Part shown: positions 7,903 through 15,177 of the stretch, one piece after another
How the letters are laid out: every line of letters starts with the position of its first letter
Position numbering within the stretch: the first letter of the stretch is position 1
Origin: CBDTYW01 sp965364735
GTDB lineage: Bacteria; Actinomycetota; Nitriliruptoria; Nitriliruptorales; Nitriliruptoraceae
Length of the DNA: 17,350 bases
Direction: 5' to 3'
Assembly: GCA_965364735.1 (NCBI GenBank)
Contig: CBDTYW010000053.1
Coordinates: forward strand, 1 to 17,350
Notes under the pieces: generated by a model
Told to the model about the DNA's origin: nothing
The model's input: only the letters and a program-made list of their open reading frames with translations
The model's database searches: none
Translations under genes and position numbers: made by a program

Positions 7903-8776
7903 TCAGGCTTCGGCGCGGACCTCGCCGGGGAGCGCCCCGAGGTGGCGGCGGACGAACTTCGAGAAGTTCGAGGGATCGTCGAACGAGAAGTCTGCCGCGA
8001 TGCGCGAGATCGGGCGGTCGGTGTGCGTGAGCAGGCGACGCAGCTCCAGCGCGAGGCGTTCGTCGAGCACGTGCTTGGCGGTCTGCCCCGTGGCTTCCTT
8101 GCAGGCCCGGTCGAGCGTGCGGGTGCTGAAGCCGAGATCTTGAGCGAGCTCGAGCACCGTCGGACGCTCGTGGAGCCGCTCCTCGAGACGCCTGCGAAGC
8201 TCGAGGTAGGGCCGCGGGAGCCGGCTGTCGTCGGGGGACGGATCCCGGGACGTCAGCGTCGATGCGCAGCGTCAGCACGCGCAGCAGCGCCTGCATCAAC
8301 GCGATCCGTGTGGGCGAGCCATCGAAGCGTTCCTGCTCGTCGCGGAGCTCGTCGATCAGCGCGAGGACCTTGGCGAACAGGTCGGGGGCGAGCTCCCAGC
8401 TCGTCGCCGCCCCACAGCCCGGATACCAAGTGGGCCTCGACGGGTCGACGGGGCCCGACACGTCCGGCCACACGACCATCACGGCGTCGAAGTCGCGCTC
8501 GACGTCGAAGCGCTGCACCTGCCCCGGCCGCACGCGTACACACGTGCGCGCCGACAACTCGATCGGCGCGAAGTCGACGACGTGGCTTCCGGCGCCAGCG
8601 GTGCACACCATCCACACGTTGAAGCCGACGCGTTGCCGACGGCCCAGCTGATGGGTGGGTTTGCGGGCGAGCACCGACGCGCGGTCGAGCACCTCGACGG
8701 GCAGCGTCCGGTCGCCCGGCGGCACGTAGGCGACGGGAACGAGCGGCCCGCTCCCCCGCTGTCGCGAATCAACCAT
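7903..8776 (-). pseudogene. AraC-family transcriptional regulator with a single-base frameshift
   Basis: The start at 8774-8776 has a strong site (AAGGAG, 9-base spacing). The first part (about 180 residues) is a cupin-like sensor domain (GFNVWMVCTAGAG, then RVRPGQVQRFDVER) as in many AraC regulators. At a run of five G on the plus strand (8233-8237) the frame breaks: unshifted, it continues to 7862 as Arg/Pro/Ala-rich nonsense; removing one base joins it to a second frame encoding a classical AraC DNA-binding domain with two helix-turn-helix units (ELAQDLGFSTRTLDRACKE; ISRIAADFSFDDPSNFSKF) ending at 7903. The repaired protein would be about 290 residues, the normal family length. As given, the DNA-binding half cannot be made from the proper start. 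Alternatives: a homopolymer sequencing error, phase variation, or true decay. A neighbouring gene relic makes decay plausible. Confidence 0.85.
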
Positions 8777-8849
8777 CGAACGTCGCTCCTTGACCCGGCA
8801 GGCAGGCTAGCGATCGTCTTCGGGGCGCTGGGTGACGCCACTTCGTCCT

Positions 8850-8865
8850 GACCGACCGGTCGGCC
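8850..8865. promoter_or_regulatory. Near-perfect palindrome, TetR-operator-like
   Basis: CCGACCGGTCGG at 8852-8863 is a perfect 12-base palindrome, and the outermost pair at 8850/8865 also matches, giving 14 of 16 symmetric positions. It resembles ACCGACCGGTCGG-type operators bound by many actinobacterial TetR regulators. It lies 76 bases upstream of the AraC gene start and just past the stop of the relic gene. No TetR gene is present in the window, so the binding protein is unknown. Confidence 0.4.
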
Positions 8866-8875
8866 GCGTCGGCAG

Positions 8876-9085
8876 CTACGCGACGCCGAGCTTGGCGATC
8901 ACGTACTCGGTGACCAGTCGTCCAACGGCGGGGTACAGCGATGCGGGCGCGTGGTCGGCGTCGACGAGCAGGAGCTCTGCGCTCGGGCCGGACGGCGATG
9001 CGGAGGTCGCCGAGAGCCGCGAGGGCGGTGAGCTCGTTCATCGCCAGGTGCAGTGAGGCGATTTCGCTCGCGCCTGCCCAGCGTC
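8876..9085 (-). pseudogene. Relic of a degraded gene (possible alpha/beta-hydrolase C-terminus)
   Basis: Two minus-strand frames each hold a short protein-like stretch, neither with a usable start. The upstream one (about 9085-9000) reads ASEIASLHLAMNELTALAAL then GDLRIAV; the downstream one (about 8990-8876, stop TAG at 8876-8878) reads SAELLLVDADHAPASLYPAV then GRLVTEYVIAKLGVA. The second resembles the C-terminus of an alpha/beta-hydrolase, with a catalytic-type histidine in DADH before the last helix, but this is only pattern similarity. A frameshift lies between the two. The upstream stretch matches the HNH nuclease gene of this window (LHLAMN), including 17 identical bases (9037-9053 against 10257-10273). 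No intact gene can be read here; it lies upstream of the AraC gene on the same strand, so both may be remnants of one former operon. Confidence 0.4.
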
Positions 9086-9105
9086 GGCCTCCTCCAAATT
9101 GGACC

Positions 9106-9135
9106 TTGACAGTCTCGGTTGGAATGTACGAAGAT
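9106..9135 (+). promoter_or_regulatory. Candidate sigma-70-type promoter for the secreted protein gene at 9179
   Basis: A perfect -35 hexamer TTGACA is at 9106-9111. The -10 is weak: TACGAA (9127-9132) after 15 bases or GAAGAT (9130-9135) after 18 bases. The local drop in GC content and the position some 50 bases before the ATG fit a promoter. Confidence 0.45.
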
Positions 9136-9178
9136 GCCGTTTCGTCCGCTTGTTGATCTTCGAGCGAGGGGGTGTCTC

Positions 9179-10027
9179 ATGCGTCGCAGTCGAGTGCTCA
9201 CCATCATTGCCGCGTCAACGCTCACCTTCTCTGTCCTCACGGGGCCCGTCGGGGCCGCCGAGGGCGGCGACATGACCGCAGGACCGGTGCCCCAGCTCCA
9301 GCTCCGCACAGCACAGGTTGCCCAGGTCGCGGCCCATGGACCTGATTCCATCACGGTCTGCAGCTTCGATTCGGGCCGCTCGTCCCGTCCCTTCGCGACG
9401 TCGACCGGGAGACTGGGCTATGACACGCTGCGCGCGGCGCTGCATGACGGTGCCAACTTCGGACCGGGTGGCGTCGACCCGAGGACGGTGACGATCCGAC
9501 CTGGCGTGACCACGCTGTCCGCAGCGAACCTGGACGGCTGCGACGTCCTGATGGCCCAAGAGCTTGCCGGGGACCTGTCCGCAGCTGAGGCGGAGGCCCT
9601 TGGCGACGCGTATGAGACTGGCTTGCTCTTGGTCATCGTCGAGGCCGACACCGTTGGAGGCACCGCCGAGGCCAACTCCGTCCTCGCAGCCCTCGGGCGT
9701 CCCGGCGGTGTCGGGTTCGGGAGCAACAGCGGCGATTCTGGCAGCGCCGGAGGGTCGATTGCGGTCGACGCGCCGGAACGGGCAGCCAACGGCGCCTTCG
9801 GCGATGTTCGCGGCGGGACCTTCGCCACCTCACCCGCCAAGAGCGTCCTGAAGTTCGGTGCGCTGACCGTGCAGTCAGCGGACGGGACGAAGGTCCGGAA
9901 GTCACGGGGCCGGATCCTCATCGGCGGCGATCCCTCAGGGATCGACCTCTTCACCAACCCCACCTCGGGCTTCCACAACCCCAACAACCTGACGATGTAC
10001 CTGAACTTCATTGCCTCTGCGCGATGA
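9179..10027 (+). CDS. Secreted protein of unknown function
   Basis: A 282-residue protein. The ATG at 9179 is preceded by GAGGGGG about 5 bases upstream and opens a clear Sec signal peptide (basic MRRSR, hydrophobic core, cleavage near GPVGA|AEGG at residue 26); an in-frame ATG at 9119 would place a non-signal sequence in front. After the signal come ITVCSFDSG, then GYDTLRAALHDGANFGPGG (from residue 80), DGCDVLMAQEL and GLLLVIVEAD (around 148), and a Gly/Ser-rich loop (about 180-200). The alternating strand-helix pattern, with a CDVLMAQEL step before an acidic helix, recalls class I amidotransferase-like folds of the DUF4350 kind, but I see no catalytic Cys-His-Glu set and do not assign a function. 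There is no membrane segment or anchor after the signal, so it is probably released. It converges on the HNH nuclease gene 51 bases downstream. Confidence 0.75.
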   Translation: MRRSRVLTIIAASTLTFSVLTGPVGAAEGGDMTAGPVPQLQLRTAQVAQVAAHGPDSITVCSFDSGRSSRPFATSTGRLGYDTLRAALHDGANFGPGGVDPRTVTIRPGVTTLSAANLDGCDVLMAQELAGDLSAAEAEALGDAYETGLLLVIVEADTVGGTAEANSVLAALGRPGGVGFGSNSGDSGSAGGSIAVDAPERAANGAFGDVRGGTFATSPAKSVLKFGALTVQSADGTKVRKSRGRILIGGDPSGIDLFTNPTSGFHNPNNLTMYLNFIASAR

Positions 10028-10029
10028 TC

Positions 10030-10044
10030 TCAGCCGAGCGCTGA
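10030..10044. terminator. Weak hairpin between convergent genes
   Basis: TCAGC and GCTGA arms flank a five-base loop directly after the secreted-protein stop and before the end of the minus-strand nuclease gene. There is no T-tract on either side and the stem is short, so it is only a weak candidate. Confidence 0.2.
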
Positions 10045-10078
10045 CATCACCTGCGTTGCGTGGCCGGTCCTTGCAGGC

Positions 10079-10948
10079 TCAGCCCAAGATCCAGTCGAGC
10101 GCGGCGAGGGCGAAGTCCGCGGCGAGGCCCGGCTCGTTGATGAGCAGATCGTGGTGCGCCCGCATGCAGTTCGCGTGGGCGGCCGCGGGGCCGATCAGCG
10201 CACGCACGCTGCGGTCGGCCAGCGTCGCGATGACGGGATCGCGGTGGTCGAGCTGGTTCATCGCCAGGTGCAGCGCCACGATCGACTCAGCGCGTTCCTG
10301 CAGCAGCCGCTCGCGGGTGTCGAGCTCGAACATCCGGATGGTCGCGATCGCTCGCCGCCGCTTGTGACCGCGCGTCCCGACGGGGATCGGGACGATCCCG
10401 CGGAAGCTGATCAGGTCCTCGGGGTCATTGTCCGATGCGCCGATCGGATAGATCAGCAGCGGCTTCTCCGACCGGAGCTCGCGCGGCGTCTCGCCCATCG
10501 GTGTGGCGGTCGGCGCGATCGGGAAGAAGTTCCGCTTCAACGCGCTGTTGCACGTCTTGCAGGCGATCAAGTAGTTCTCCTCGTGATACGCGAGCGTGTG
10601 ATATCCGGGTCGATCGGCGCCGGTCTCGAACGTGATGTCGGCGGCGCGCTCCGCGCGGATCGCGTCGGTGGGCCAGCTGTCCACCTTGGCCTTCGGGCGG
10701 AAGTGCTCGACGTCGTGCTCGACGTTGCCGTAGGCCGACCGCTCCAACCGCCGTTCACAGAACCCACACTTGAAGTGCTGCAGCCGCATGTACGGGCGCT
10801 TGATCTGGCTCCAGATGTTCGAGCCTGCTTCGTAGGACCCTGCAGTCCGCAGCTTGTCAGTGGCTGCCCCGGCACGGGCGAGCCAGCCCGGACGAGCCTC
10901 CTCCAGAGCATCGCGGAGCTGCCTGGGGCGGATCGGGTAGCGGATCAT
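10079..10948 (-). CDS. HNH endonuclease, PtuB-like (Septu-type defence nuclease)
   Basis: A 289-residue protein. The start ATG (10946-10948) overlaps the stop of the upstream ATPase gene as ATGA, so the two are translationally coupled. Seen: an HNH nuclease with a four-cysteine zinc site, CGFC at 61-64 and CKTC at 130-133, the core DVEHFRPK at 79-86 with His82, and Asn134 in CKTCNSALK. These are the usual marks of the TIGR02646/PtuB-type HNH family. The C-terminal half (about 195-289) is helical and shows no known domain. In Septu systems PtuB is thought to cut nucleic acid when its ATPase partner is triggered by phage; the role here is inferred from family and pairing. No reverse transcriptase lies nearby, so the retron version that uses PtuA/PtuB effectors is not indicated within this window. 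Confidence 0.85.
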   Translation of the reverse strand: MIRYPIRPRQLRDALEEARPGWLARAGAATDKLRTAGSYEAGSNIWSQIKRPYMRLQHFKCGFCERRLERSAYGNVEHDVEHFRPKAKVDSWPTDAIRAERAADITFETGADRPGYHTLAYHEENYLIACKTCNSALKRNFFPIAPTATPMGETPRELRSEKPLLIYPIGASDNDPEDLISFRGIVPIPVGTRGHKRRRAIATIRMFELDTRERLLQERAESIVALHLAMNQLDHRDPVIATLADRSVRALIGPAAAHANCMRAHHDLLINEPGLAADFALAALDWILG

Positions 10949-12189
10949 GGTCGGCGCCGCCGCAGCGCGTCCGGACGGCGACGCAGCTCCGCTCGCGGCA
11001 TCAGCCCGTCGTCGGCGTGGCGGAGCATCCGCATGAACTCGAGCGCGGCCTCGTCGCTGCCTGCGGCGTCGGCGGCAAGCGCCCGGAGCTCGGCCTGGAC
11101 GTCCTGCCCTCGGGTGCTCGACAGGCCGAAGTAGGACGAGGTGAGCACGCCGTCTGCCGTCTTCCCGAACAGGTCTTCGCTGAACTGCGTGGTCTCCATG
11201 ACTCCGTCAGGAGCGTCGCGGACCTGCTGGAGCACCACGAGGTTCTCCGGTCGACAGGCCGCCGCGACCAACGGGCTGTGCGCCGAGAAGATGAACTGCA
11301 CGGCAGGCAGCGCGGAGGACAACCGGACCAGCAGCTCCTGCTGCCACCTCGGGTGCATGCGCTGATCGACCTCGTCGACCAGCACGGTGGCTGCGACGTC
11401 CGCCACCTCTCCCCCTGCGGAGAGCCCGTCGAGGCGACGCAGCAGATCGAGCACCCAGACGAGGTAGGTCTGCGCCCCGTCCGACAGCGCAGTCCGCGGC
11501 ACGACGACGCCCCGCGAGCTGACCGTCAGCACGCCGTCCTCGTCGAGGGCGCCCTCGGTGGTCGTCTCCGGCGGCATCAGCAGACCGAGCACCTCCACCA
11601 GGTCCTTCCCCCGTCCGAGCGCGCCGCGGAGCCACGGGTCAGCCGCGGGGACCGGCTCGTCGACGAGCAGCGACGCGGTCTGGCCCCAACGCCCCGCGTC
11701 CTCGCTCTGGTGCTGGTCGTCCCCGACGCGCCTGCGCGGCCCATATGCGAACAGGGCCGGCGGCCCCTCCTTCGCGACCTCGTCGACGTTCGCGACGGTG
11801 TGCGGGTGCGCGCGAGGGATCGTGATCCCGAGCACCGCAGGCGGTGCCACCGGAGCGGCTGGGTCCGGCAGACGAATCGTCAGGCGAGCGGAGCAGTCGG
11901 CCGTTCCGCCCAGCCGAGGCCACTGTGACGCAGACCCGCCCGTTGCAGCACGAAGCCGGTCGAGCGGCGACATCGACCCGTCCGCGTCGCCCTCCACGAT
12001 CCAGCCGACCTGCGCCGCCGCGGCGATGGCCTTCAGGACGGTCGACTTGCCGCCACCGTTGGCACCGACGAGCACGTTCACGTTCGGCAGCTCGCTGCGC
12101 CCTTCCAGCGCGTCCCCGGGGAACACGAACCTCGCGTCGCTGCGCTGGATCGCCCGGAAGTCGGTCAGCGCAACCTCGGCGACGTACAT
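10945..12189 (-). CDS. AAA/ABC-type ATPase, PtuA-like (Septu-type defence)
   Basis: A 414-residue protein with an excellent ribosome binding site (GGAGG at 12197-12201, 7-base spacing). It has the layout of AAA_15/AAA_21 (SMC/ABC-like) ATPases: an N-terminal strand ending in DFRAI, Walker A GANGGGKST at 42-50, ABC signature-like LSDGAQ at 235-240, Walker B TVLVDEVDQ with Asp272 and Glu273, and an H-loop FSAHSPL with His304. The segment TSSYFGLSSTRG after the core is common in this ATPase group; the C-terminus ends in an Arg-rich tail. All nucleotide-binding residues are intact. The coupled HNH gene downstream makes a two-gene Septu-like anti-phage module the best reading. The alternative is another ATPase/HNH system such as an OLD-like or unclassified pair; the sensor and trigger cannot be seen from sequence. 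Confidence 0.85.
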   Translation of the reverse strand: MYVAEVALTDFRAIQRSDARFVFPGDALEGRSELPNVNVLVGANGGGKSTVLKAIAAAAQVGWIVEGDADGSMSPLDRLRAATGGSASQWPRLGGTADCSARLTIRLPDPAAPVAPPAVLGITIPRAHPHTVANVDEVAKEGPPALFAYGPRRRVGDDQHQSEDAGRWGQTASLLVDEPVPAADPWLRGALGRGKDLVEVLGLLMPPETTTEGALDEDGVLTVSSRGVVVPRTALSDGAQTYLVWVLDLLRRLDGLSAGGEVADVAATVLVDEVDQRMHPRWQQELLVRLSSALPAVQFIFSAHSPLVAAACRPENLVVLQQVRDAPDGVMETTQFSEDLFGKTADGVLTSSYFGLSSTRGQDVQAELRALAADAAGSDEAALEFMRMLRHADDGLMPRAELRRRPDALRRRRP

Positions 12190-12236
12190 CCAGATCCCTC
12201 CGCGTCAGGTCCTGCCACGGGCAGCGTCCCTCGCCC

Positions 12237-12265
12237 ACCCTGCTTGCCGATGCCGTCGATGTCAA
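12237..12265 (-). promoter_or_regulatory. Possible promoter for the ATPase/nuclease pair
   Basis: In the 100-base gap after the transporter gene, a perfect TTGACA reads on the minus strand at 12260-12265, some 70 bases before the ATPase start. The hexamer at the expected -10 place (12237-12242, CAGGGT) is poor. If real, it would let the defence genes be expressed independently of the transporter. Confidence 0.25.
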
Positions 12266-12289
12266 CGATGAGCACCTGCACAGCCGCCG

Positions 12290-13228
12290 TCAATCACGAG
12301 CGTCGCGCAAGGAATCTGCCGGTACGTCGGCTCCCCCCTTGGGCCGGGCCCGCCCGAAGCGGAGCAACGGGATCGCGATCCCGGCGATGAGGATCGATCC
12401 GCCCATCACCTCGTTCGCGGTGGGGACATGGCCGAGGAACAGCAGGTCGAGCGGGATCGTCACGAGCGGCGACGCGAGCGCAACCAGGCTGGTCACCCGC
12501 ACCTCGACGTGACGAGAGGACATGATCAGACAGAGCCGTGCCAGGAACGGACCGAGAAACGCGGCCAGGGCGATCCAGCCGAGGCGATCTGCCTCCATGC
12601 TCGACAGCGAGCTGAAGCCGCGAGACAGCACGATCCACAGCGGCAGCGTCATCCAGAGCCTGGTCGCGTTCAGACGCACGGGGTCGACCCGGTGGATCGC
12701 GCCGCGCGTCACGACGGCCATCAGGCTGAAGCACACGACCGCGCCCAGCGCGAGCGCCGAGCCTCGGAGGTCGATCTGTGCATCGCCGCGAGGGTCGTAG
12801 AGCACCAGCACGCCGATCACCGCGACCGCTGCCCCGAACCAGAAGCGCCGCTCGACCCGCTCGCGAAGGATCACCCAGCCAAGGAGCGCCGCAACCATCA
12901 TGTCACCACGCAGCAGCACGGTGAGCACTGACGCGGACAGGGTCGTGATCGCCGCCGCGCTGGCGAGGTTTCCCAGCAACGACAGGACCGCCAGCACCAC
13001 GGCCACGCCCAGCTCGTAGCGAGCGAGCGGCCTGCGTGTCCGCGGGGGGCGACGGCGGCCGGCCAGCATGAGCATGGTGTTGAAGACCGCGGCGAACGCC
13101 AGCAGCGCGAAGGCCGAGTTCGACGAGTCGGCGCCCTCGTTCGCGAGCTTCCACGGAACGAGGAAGGCTCCGCCACCGAGCGCCGCACCGAGCGCCCAGA
13201 AGATCCCGCTACGACGGTCAGCTGCCAT
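12290..13228 (-). CDS. EamA/DMT-family membrane transporter
   Basis: A 312-residue integral membrane protein with about ten hydrophobic segments arranged as two EamA repeats (about 8-140 and 155-295), the standard length and layout of the drug/metabolite transporter superfamily. Conserved-looking features include the SASVLTVLLRGDMMVAALLG segment followed by LRERVERRFWFGAAVAVIGV at the end of repeat one and the matching LASPLVTIPLDLLFLGHVPT in repeat two. The substrate cannot be predicted. The start at 13228 has only a weak site (TAGGC) upstream. It lies 100 bases upstream of the ATPase/HNH pair on the same strand and could be cotranscribed with it, but nothing links their functions. It is divergent from the mechanosensitive channel gene, with a 140-base gap between the two starts. 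Confidence 0.9.
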   Translation of the reverse strand: MAADRRSGIFWALGAALGGGAFLVPWKLANEGADSSNSAFALLAFAAVFNTMLMLAGRRRPPRTRRPLARYELGVAVVLAVLSLLGNLASAAAITTLSASVLTVLLRGDMMVAALLGWVILRERVERRFWFGAAVAVIGVLVLYDPRGDAQIDLRGSALALGAVVCFSLMAVVTRGAIHRVDPVRLNATRLWMTLPLWIVLSRGFSSLSSMEADRLGWIALAAFLGPFLARLCLIMSSRHVEVRVTSLVALASPLVTIPLDLLFLGHVPTANEVMGGSILIAGIAIPLLRFGRARPKGGADVPADSLRDARD

Positions 13229-13368
13229 CGGCCAAGCCTACGGCGACCGGCATGGTCCACCCAGCGGGTCGGAAGTCGGTCAGCGCGACCGCTTCGCGCG
13301 GGGCCACCACCGTGCACACTTGACCTCGGGCGCCGAGAACCGGCGCAGCGACGAGTGACTGGACGACG

Positions 13369-14325
13369 GTGATCGAGATCTGGGGACTGATCGCCGACAA
13401 CGAATCCGTCGGTGGCAAGCTGGTGACCAGCGCCGCGATCGTCACGGCTGCGGTGCTCATCGGCGGCTTCGTCGGTCGACTGCTCGGCCGCCGGGGGACC
13501 GACCGGTACCGCAAGTACTACACGCGCAAGTTCTCCCACTACGGCTTCGGCGTGGTGGCGATGATCGCTCTCGGAATCGTGTGGAGACCGTTCGCCGGTC
13601 AGCTCGGTCTCGTCCTCGGGCTGGCGACCGCCGGGCTGGCCTTCGCGATGCAGGAGGTCATCGGCGCGATCGCGGGGTGGTTCAACATCGTCTCCGGCCA
13701 GGTCTTCCGGGTCGGGGACCGCGTGGAGGTCGGCGGCGTCCGCGGCGACGTGATCGACATCTCCCCGCTCCGCACCAAGGTGATGGAGATCGGGTCAGGC
13801 ACCGACGAGGAGTCCTGGGTCAGGGGTCGGCAGTACACGGGACGGATCGTCGCCGTCTCCAACAAAGCGACCTTCACGGATCCCGTCTACAACTACAGCG
13901 CGGTGTTCGAGTTCATCTGGGAGGAGCTCACCCTGCCGATCTCCTACCGAGACGACTGGCACCTCGCGGAGACAGTCCTGCTGGAAGAGGCCGCAGCGAC
14001 GTCGGTGGCCGCCGAGGCGGAGAGCGCCGTGACCGAGATGGTGCGACGCTTCCCGCTCGCGAAGACCGAGGTCGAGCCGCGCGTGTTCATACGGGCCACC
14101 GACAACTACCTCGAGCTGACGGCACGGTTCGTCGTCCCGGTCAGGACCGCGCGGGCGACCAAGGACCAGCTCACCAGACGCGTCCTCGATCGGTTCGCCG
14201 CCGCAGGCATCGCGATCGCATCCCAGACCCAGGACGTCACGCTGCGCGAGACCGGCGACAGACCTGAGGGAATCGACGTCGGACCCGGCGGAGACCCCCA
14301 CGGCTCGACGGTGACGGAGACGTGA
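13369..14325 (+). CDS. Small-conductance mechanosensitive channel (MscS family)
   Basis: A 318-residue protein read from GTG at 13369; no upstream ATG in frame fits, and the ribosome binding site is weak. Three membrane segments are visible: about 18-38, 55-73 and the pore-lining third helix about 76-110 (GLVLGLATAGLAFAMQEVIG, rich in Gly/Ala as in MscS TM3). The soluble beta domain follows with the family signature VFRVGDRVEVGGVRGDVIDI and a PLRTKVMEI strand, then the alpha/beta C-terminal region. Length and layout match ordinary MscS proteins. Role by family: it opens on membrane tension during osmotic downshock and releases solutes. The Gly/Asp/Thr-rich tail after about residue 295 looks disordered. 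The segment GSGTDEESWVRGRQYTG (about 143-159) is longer than the usual MscS loop and may be lineage-specific. Confidence 0.92.
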   Translation: MIEIWGLIADNESVGGKLVTSAAIVTAAVLIGGFVGRLLGRRGTDRYRKYYTRKFSHYGFGVVAMIALGIVWRPFAGQLGLVLGLATAGLAFAMQEVIGAIAGWFNIVSGQVFRVGDRVEVGGVRGDVIDISPLRTKVMEIGSGTDEESWVRGRQYTGRIVAVSNKATFTDPVYNYSAVFEFIWEELTLPISYRDDWHLAETVLLEEAAATSVAAEAESAVTEMVRRFPLAKTEVEPRVFIRATDNYLELTARFVVPVRTARATKDQLTRRVLDRFAAAGIAIASQTQDVTLRETGDRPEGIDVGPGGDPHGSTVTET

Positions 14326-14376
14326 CCGAGCGCTCGGGCGGGTCAGAGAGCCACCATCTGTCCTCGCCATGGACCA

Positions 14377-14414
14377 TCAGGCGAGCCGGATGTCTGGGCG
14401 CCCTCCTCGCCTGA
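14377..14414. terminator. Inverted repeat between convergent genes, candidate bidirectional terminator
   Basis: TCAGGCGAG (14377-14385) and CTCGCCTGA (14406-14414) form a perfect 9-base stem with a 20-base loop midway between the ends of the channel and YdeI-family genes. The loop contains GGGCGCCC, which can form a smaller hairpin. A separate perfect palindrome, CCGAGCGCTCGG, follows the channel stop at 14327-14338. There is no T-tract, common for terminators in GC-rich actinobacteria. Confidence 0.4.
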
Positions 14415-14451
14415 CGAGACGGGGTGGTGCAGCCGAGCCGCGCGATCGCCC

Positions 14452-15033
14452 TCAGCGGTCGCGAAATCCCTTGCCGGCGAGGATGCGATCGACGTGCTTC
14501 TCGACGCGGGCGCGCCGGGTCGACTCCTGCTTCGCGCCGCCGATGTACAGGCTGTACTCGCGCTGACGCCCGGGGGTGAGCCGCTCAAAGGCCTCGCGCA
14601 GATCCGGGTCGGCTTCGAGTCGCTCCTGCAGCTCGACGACCAGCCCTTGATCGGGGCGCTCCGGAAGCGGCACACCGTCGCGCTCGACCTCGATCGCGTG
14701 CTCGAGCAGATCGGCGACGATCTCGGCCCGATCCTCGACGTCGGCGACCGACGTGAAGCACATCCGCCGGGCCGCGTGCGTGTTGGGCCCTTGCTCCCGC
14801 AGGACGCCGACGGGGTCATCGAGCAGAATGCCCTTGAAGAACATCAGCGCGAGGTGGTCGGAGAACTCCTGGATGATCGCGATGTTCGCGTCGCCCAGCG
14901 CGTAGCAGGGCTTGCCCCACTTGACGCCCTCGTCGAGGCCGGCAGCGAGCAGCAATGGACGCAGCGCCCGGATCTCGTTGGGCCACTGCTCGCACGCCGC
15001 GAGGTAGGCGTCGACGTGCTCGTAGTGCTCCAT
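14452..15033 (-). CDS. YdeI/OmdA-family protein with DUF1801-like domain
   Basis: A 193-residue soluble protein. The ATG at 15031-15033 is chosen over the frame's earlier ATG (15066) because AGGAAA lies about 9 bases upstream and the family begins near this point. The first 115 residues match the DUF1801-type fold: a WPNEIRALRPLLLAAGLDEG helix, the hallmark VKWGKPCYALGDANIAIIQE block and LMFFKGILLDDP. The C-terminal part (about 145-193) is the Arg-rich OmdA-like helical region (GRQREYSLYIGG, then RARVEKHVDRILAG). YdeI-type proteins are linked to antimicrobial-peptide tolerance in some enterobacteria, but in most bacteria their role is unknown; no specific function is claimed here. It stands alone, convergent with the channel gene and divergent from the leader ORF and small membrane protein. 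Confidence 0.88.
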   Translation of the reverse strand: MEHYEHVDAYLAACEQWPNEIRALRPLLLAAGLDEGVKWGKPCYALGDANIAIIQEFSDHLALMFFKGILLDDPVGVLREQGPNTHAARRMCFTSVADVEDRAEIVADLLEHAIEVERDGVPLPERPDQGLVVELQERLEADPDLREAFERLTPGRQREYSLYIGGAKQESTRRARVEKHVDRILAGKGFRDR

Positions 15034-15161
15034 GTCCCGCGCTTTCCTGATCGACCCGGCTCGCACACCGCGGGCCGAACCATATGCGCTCGCGAGCCGT
15101 CCGCGTGAGGTGCCACATCGGGCCGGGCACAGCTACATCCCCGCGGGAAGCGCTGACTTGC

Positions 15162-15168
15162 GGAGGAG
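15162..15168 (+). promoter_or_regulatory. Strong ribosome binding site for a leader ORF
   Basis: GGAGGAG sits 9 bases before the ATG at 15178, the strongest Shine-Dalgarno match on the plus strand of this window, yet it serves only a 25-codon frame. The following membrane-protein start at 15252 has no good site of its own. Confidence 0.6.
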
Positions 15169-15177
15169 TGGGAGTTC

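Noticed and set aside
10151..11928. Plus-strand open frames across the ATPase/nuclease pair
   Set aside because: They are shadows; the minus frames carry Walker, signature and HNH motifs.
10945..12189. Retron or OLD-type reading of the ATPase
   Set aside because: No reverse transcriptase or msr/msd-like RNA is visible and no TOPRIM domain is fused to the ATPase; pairing with HNH fits Septu better.
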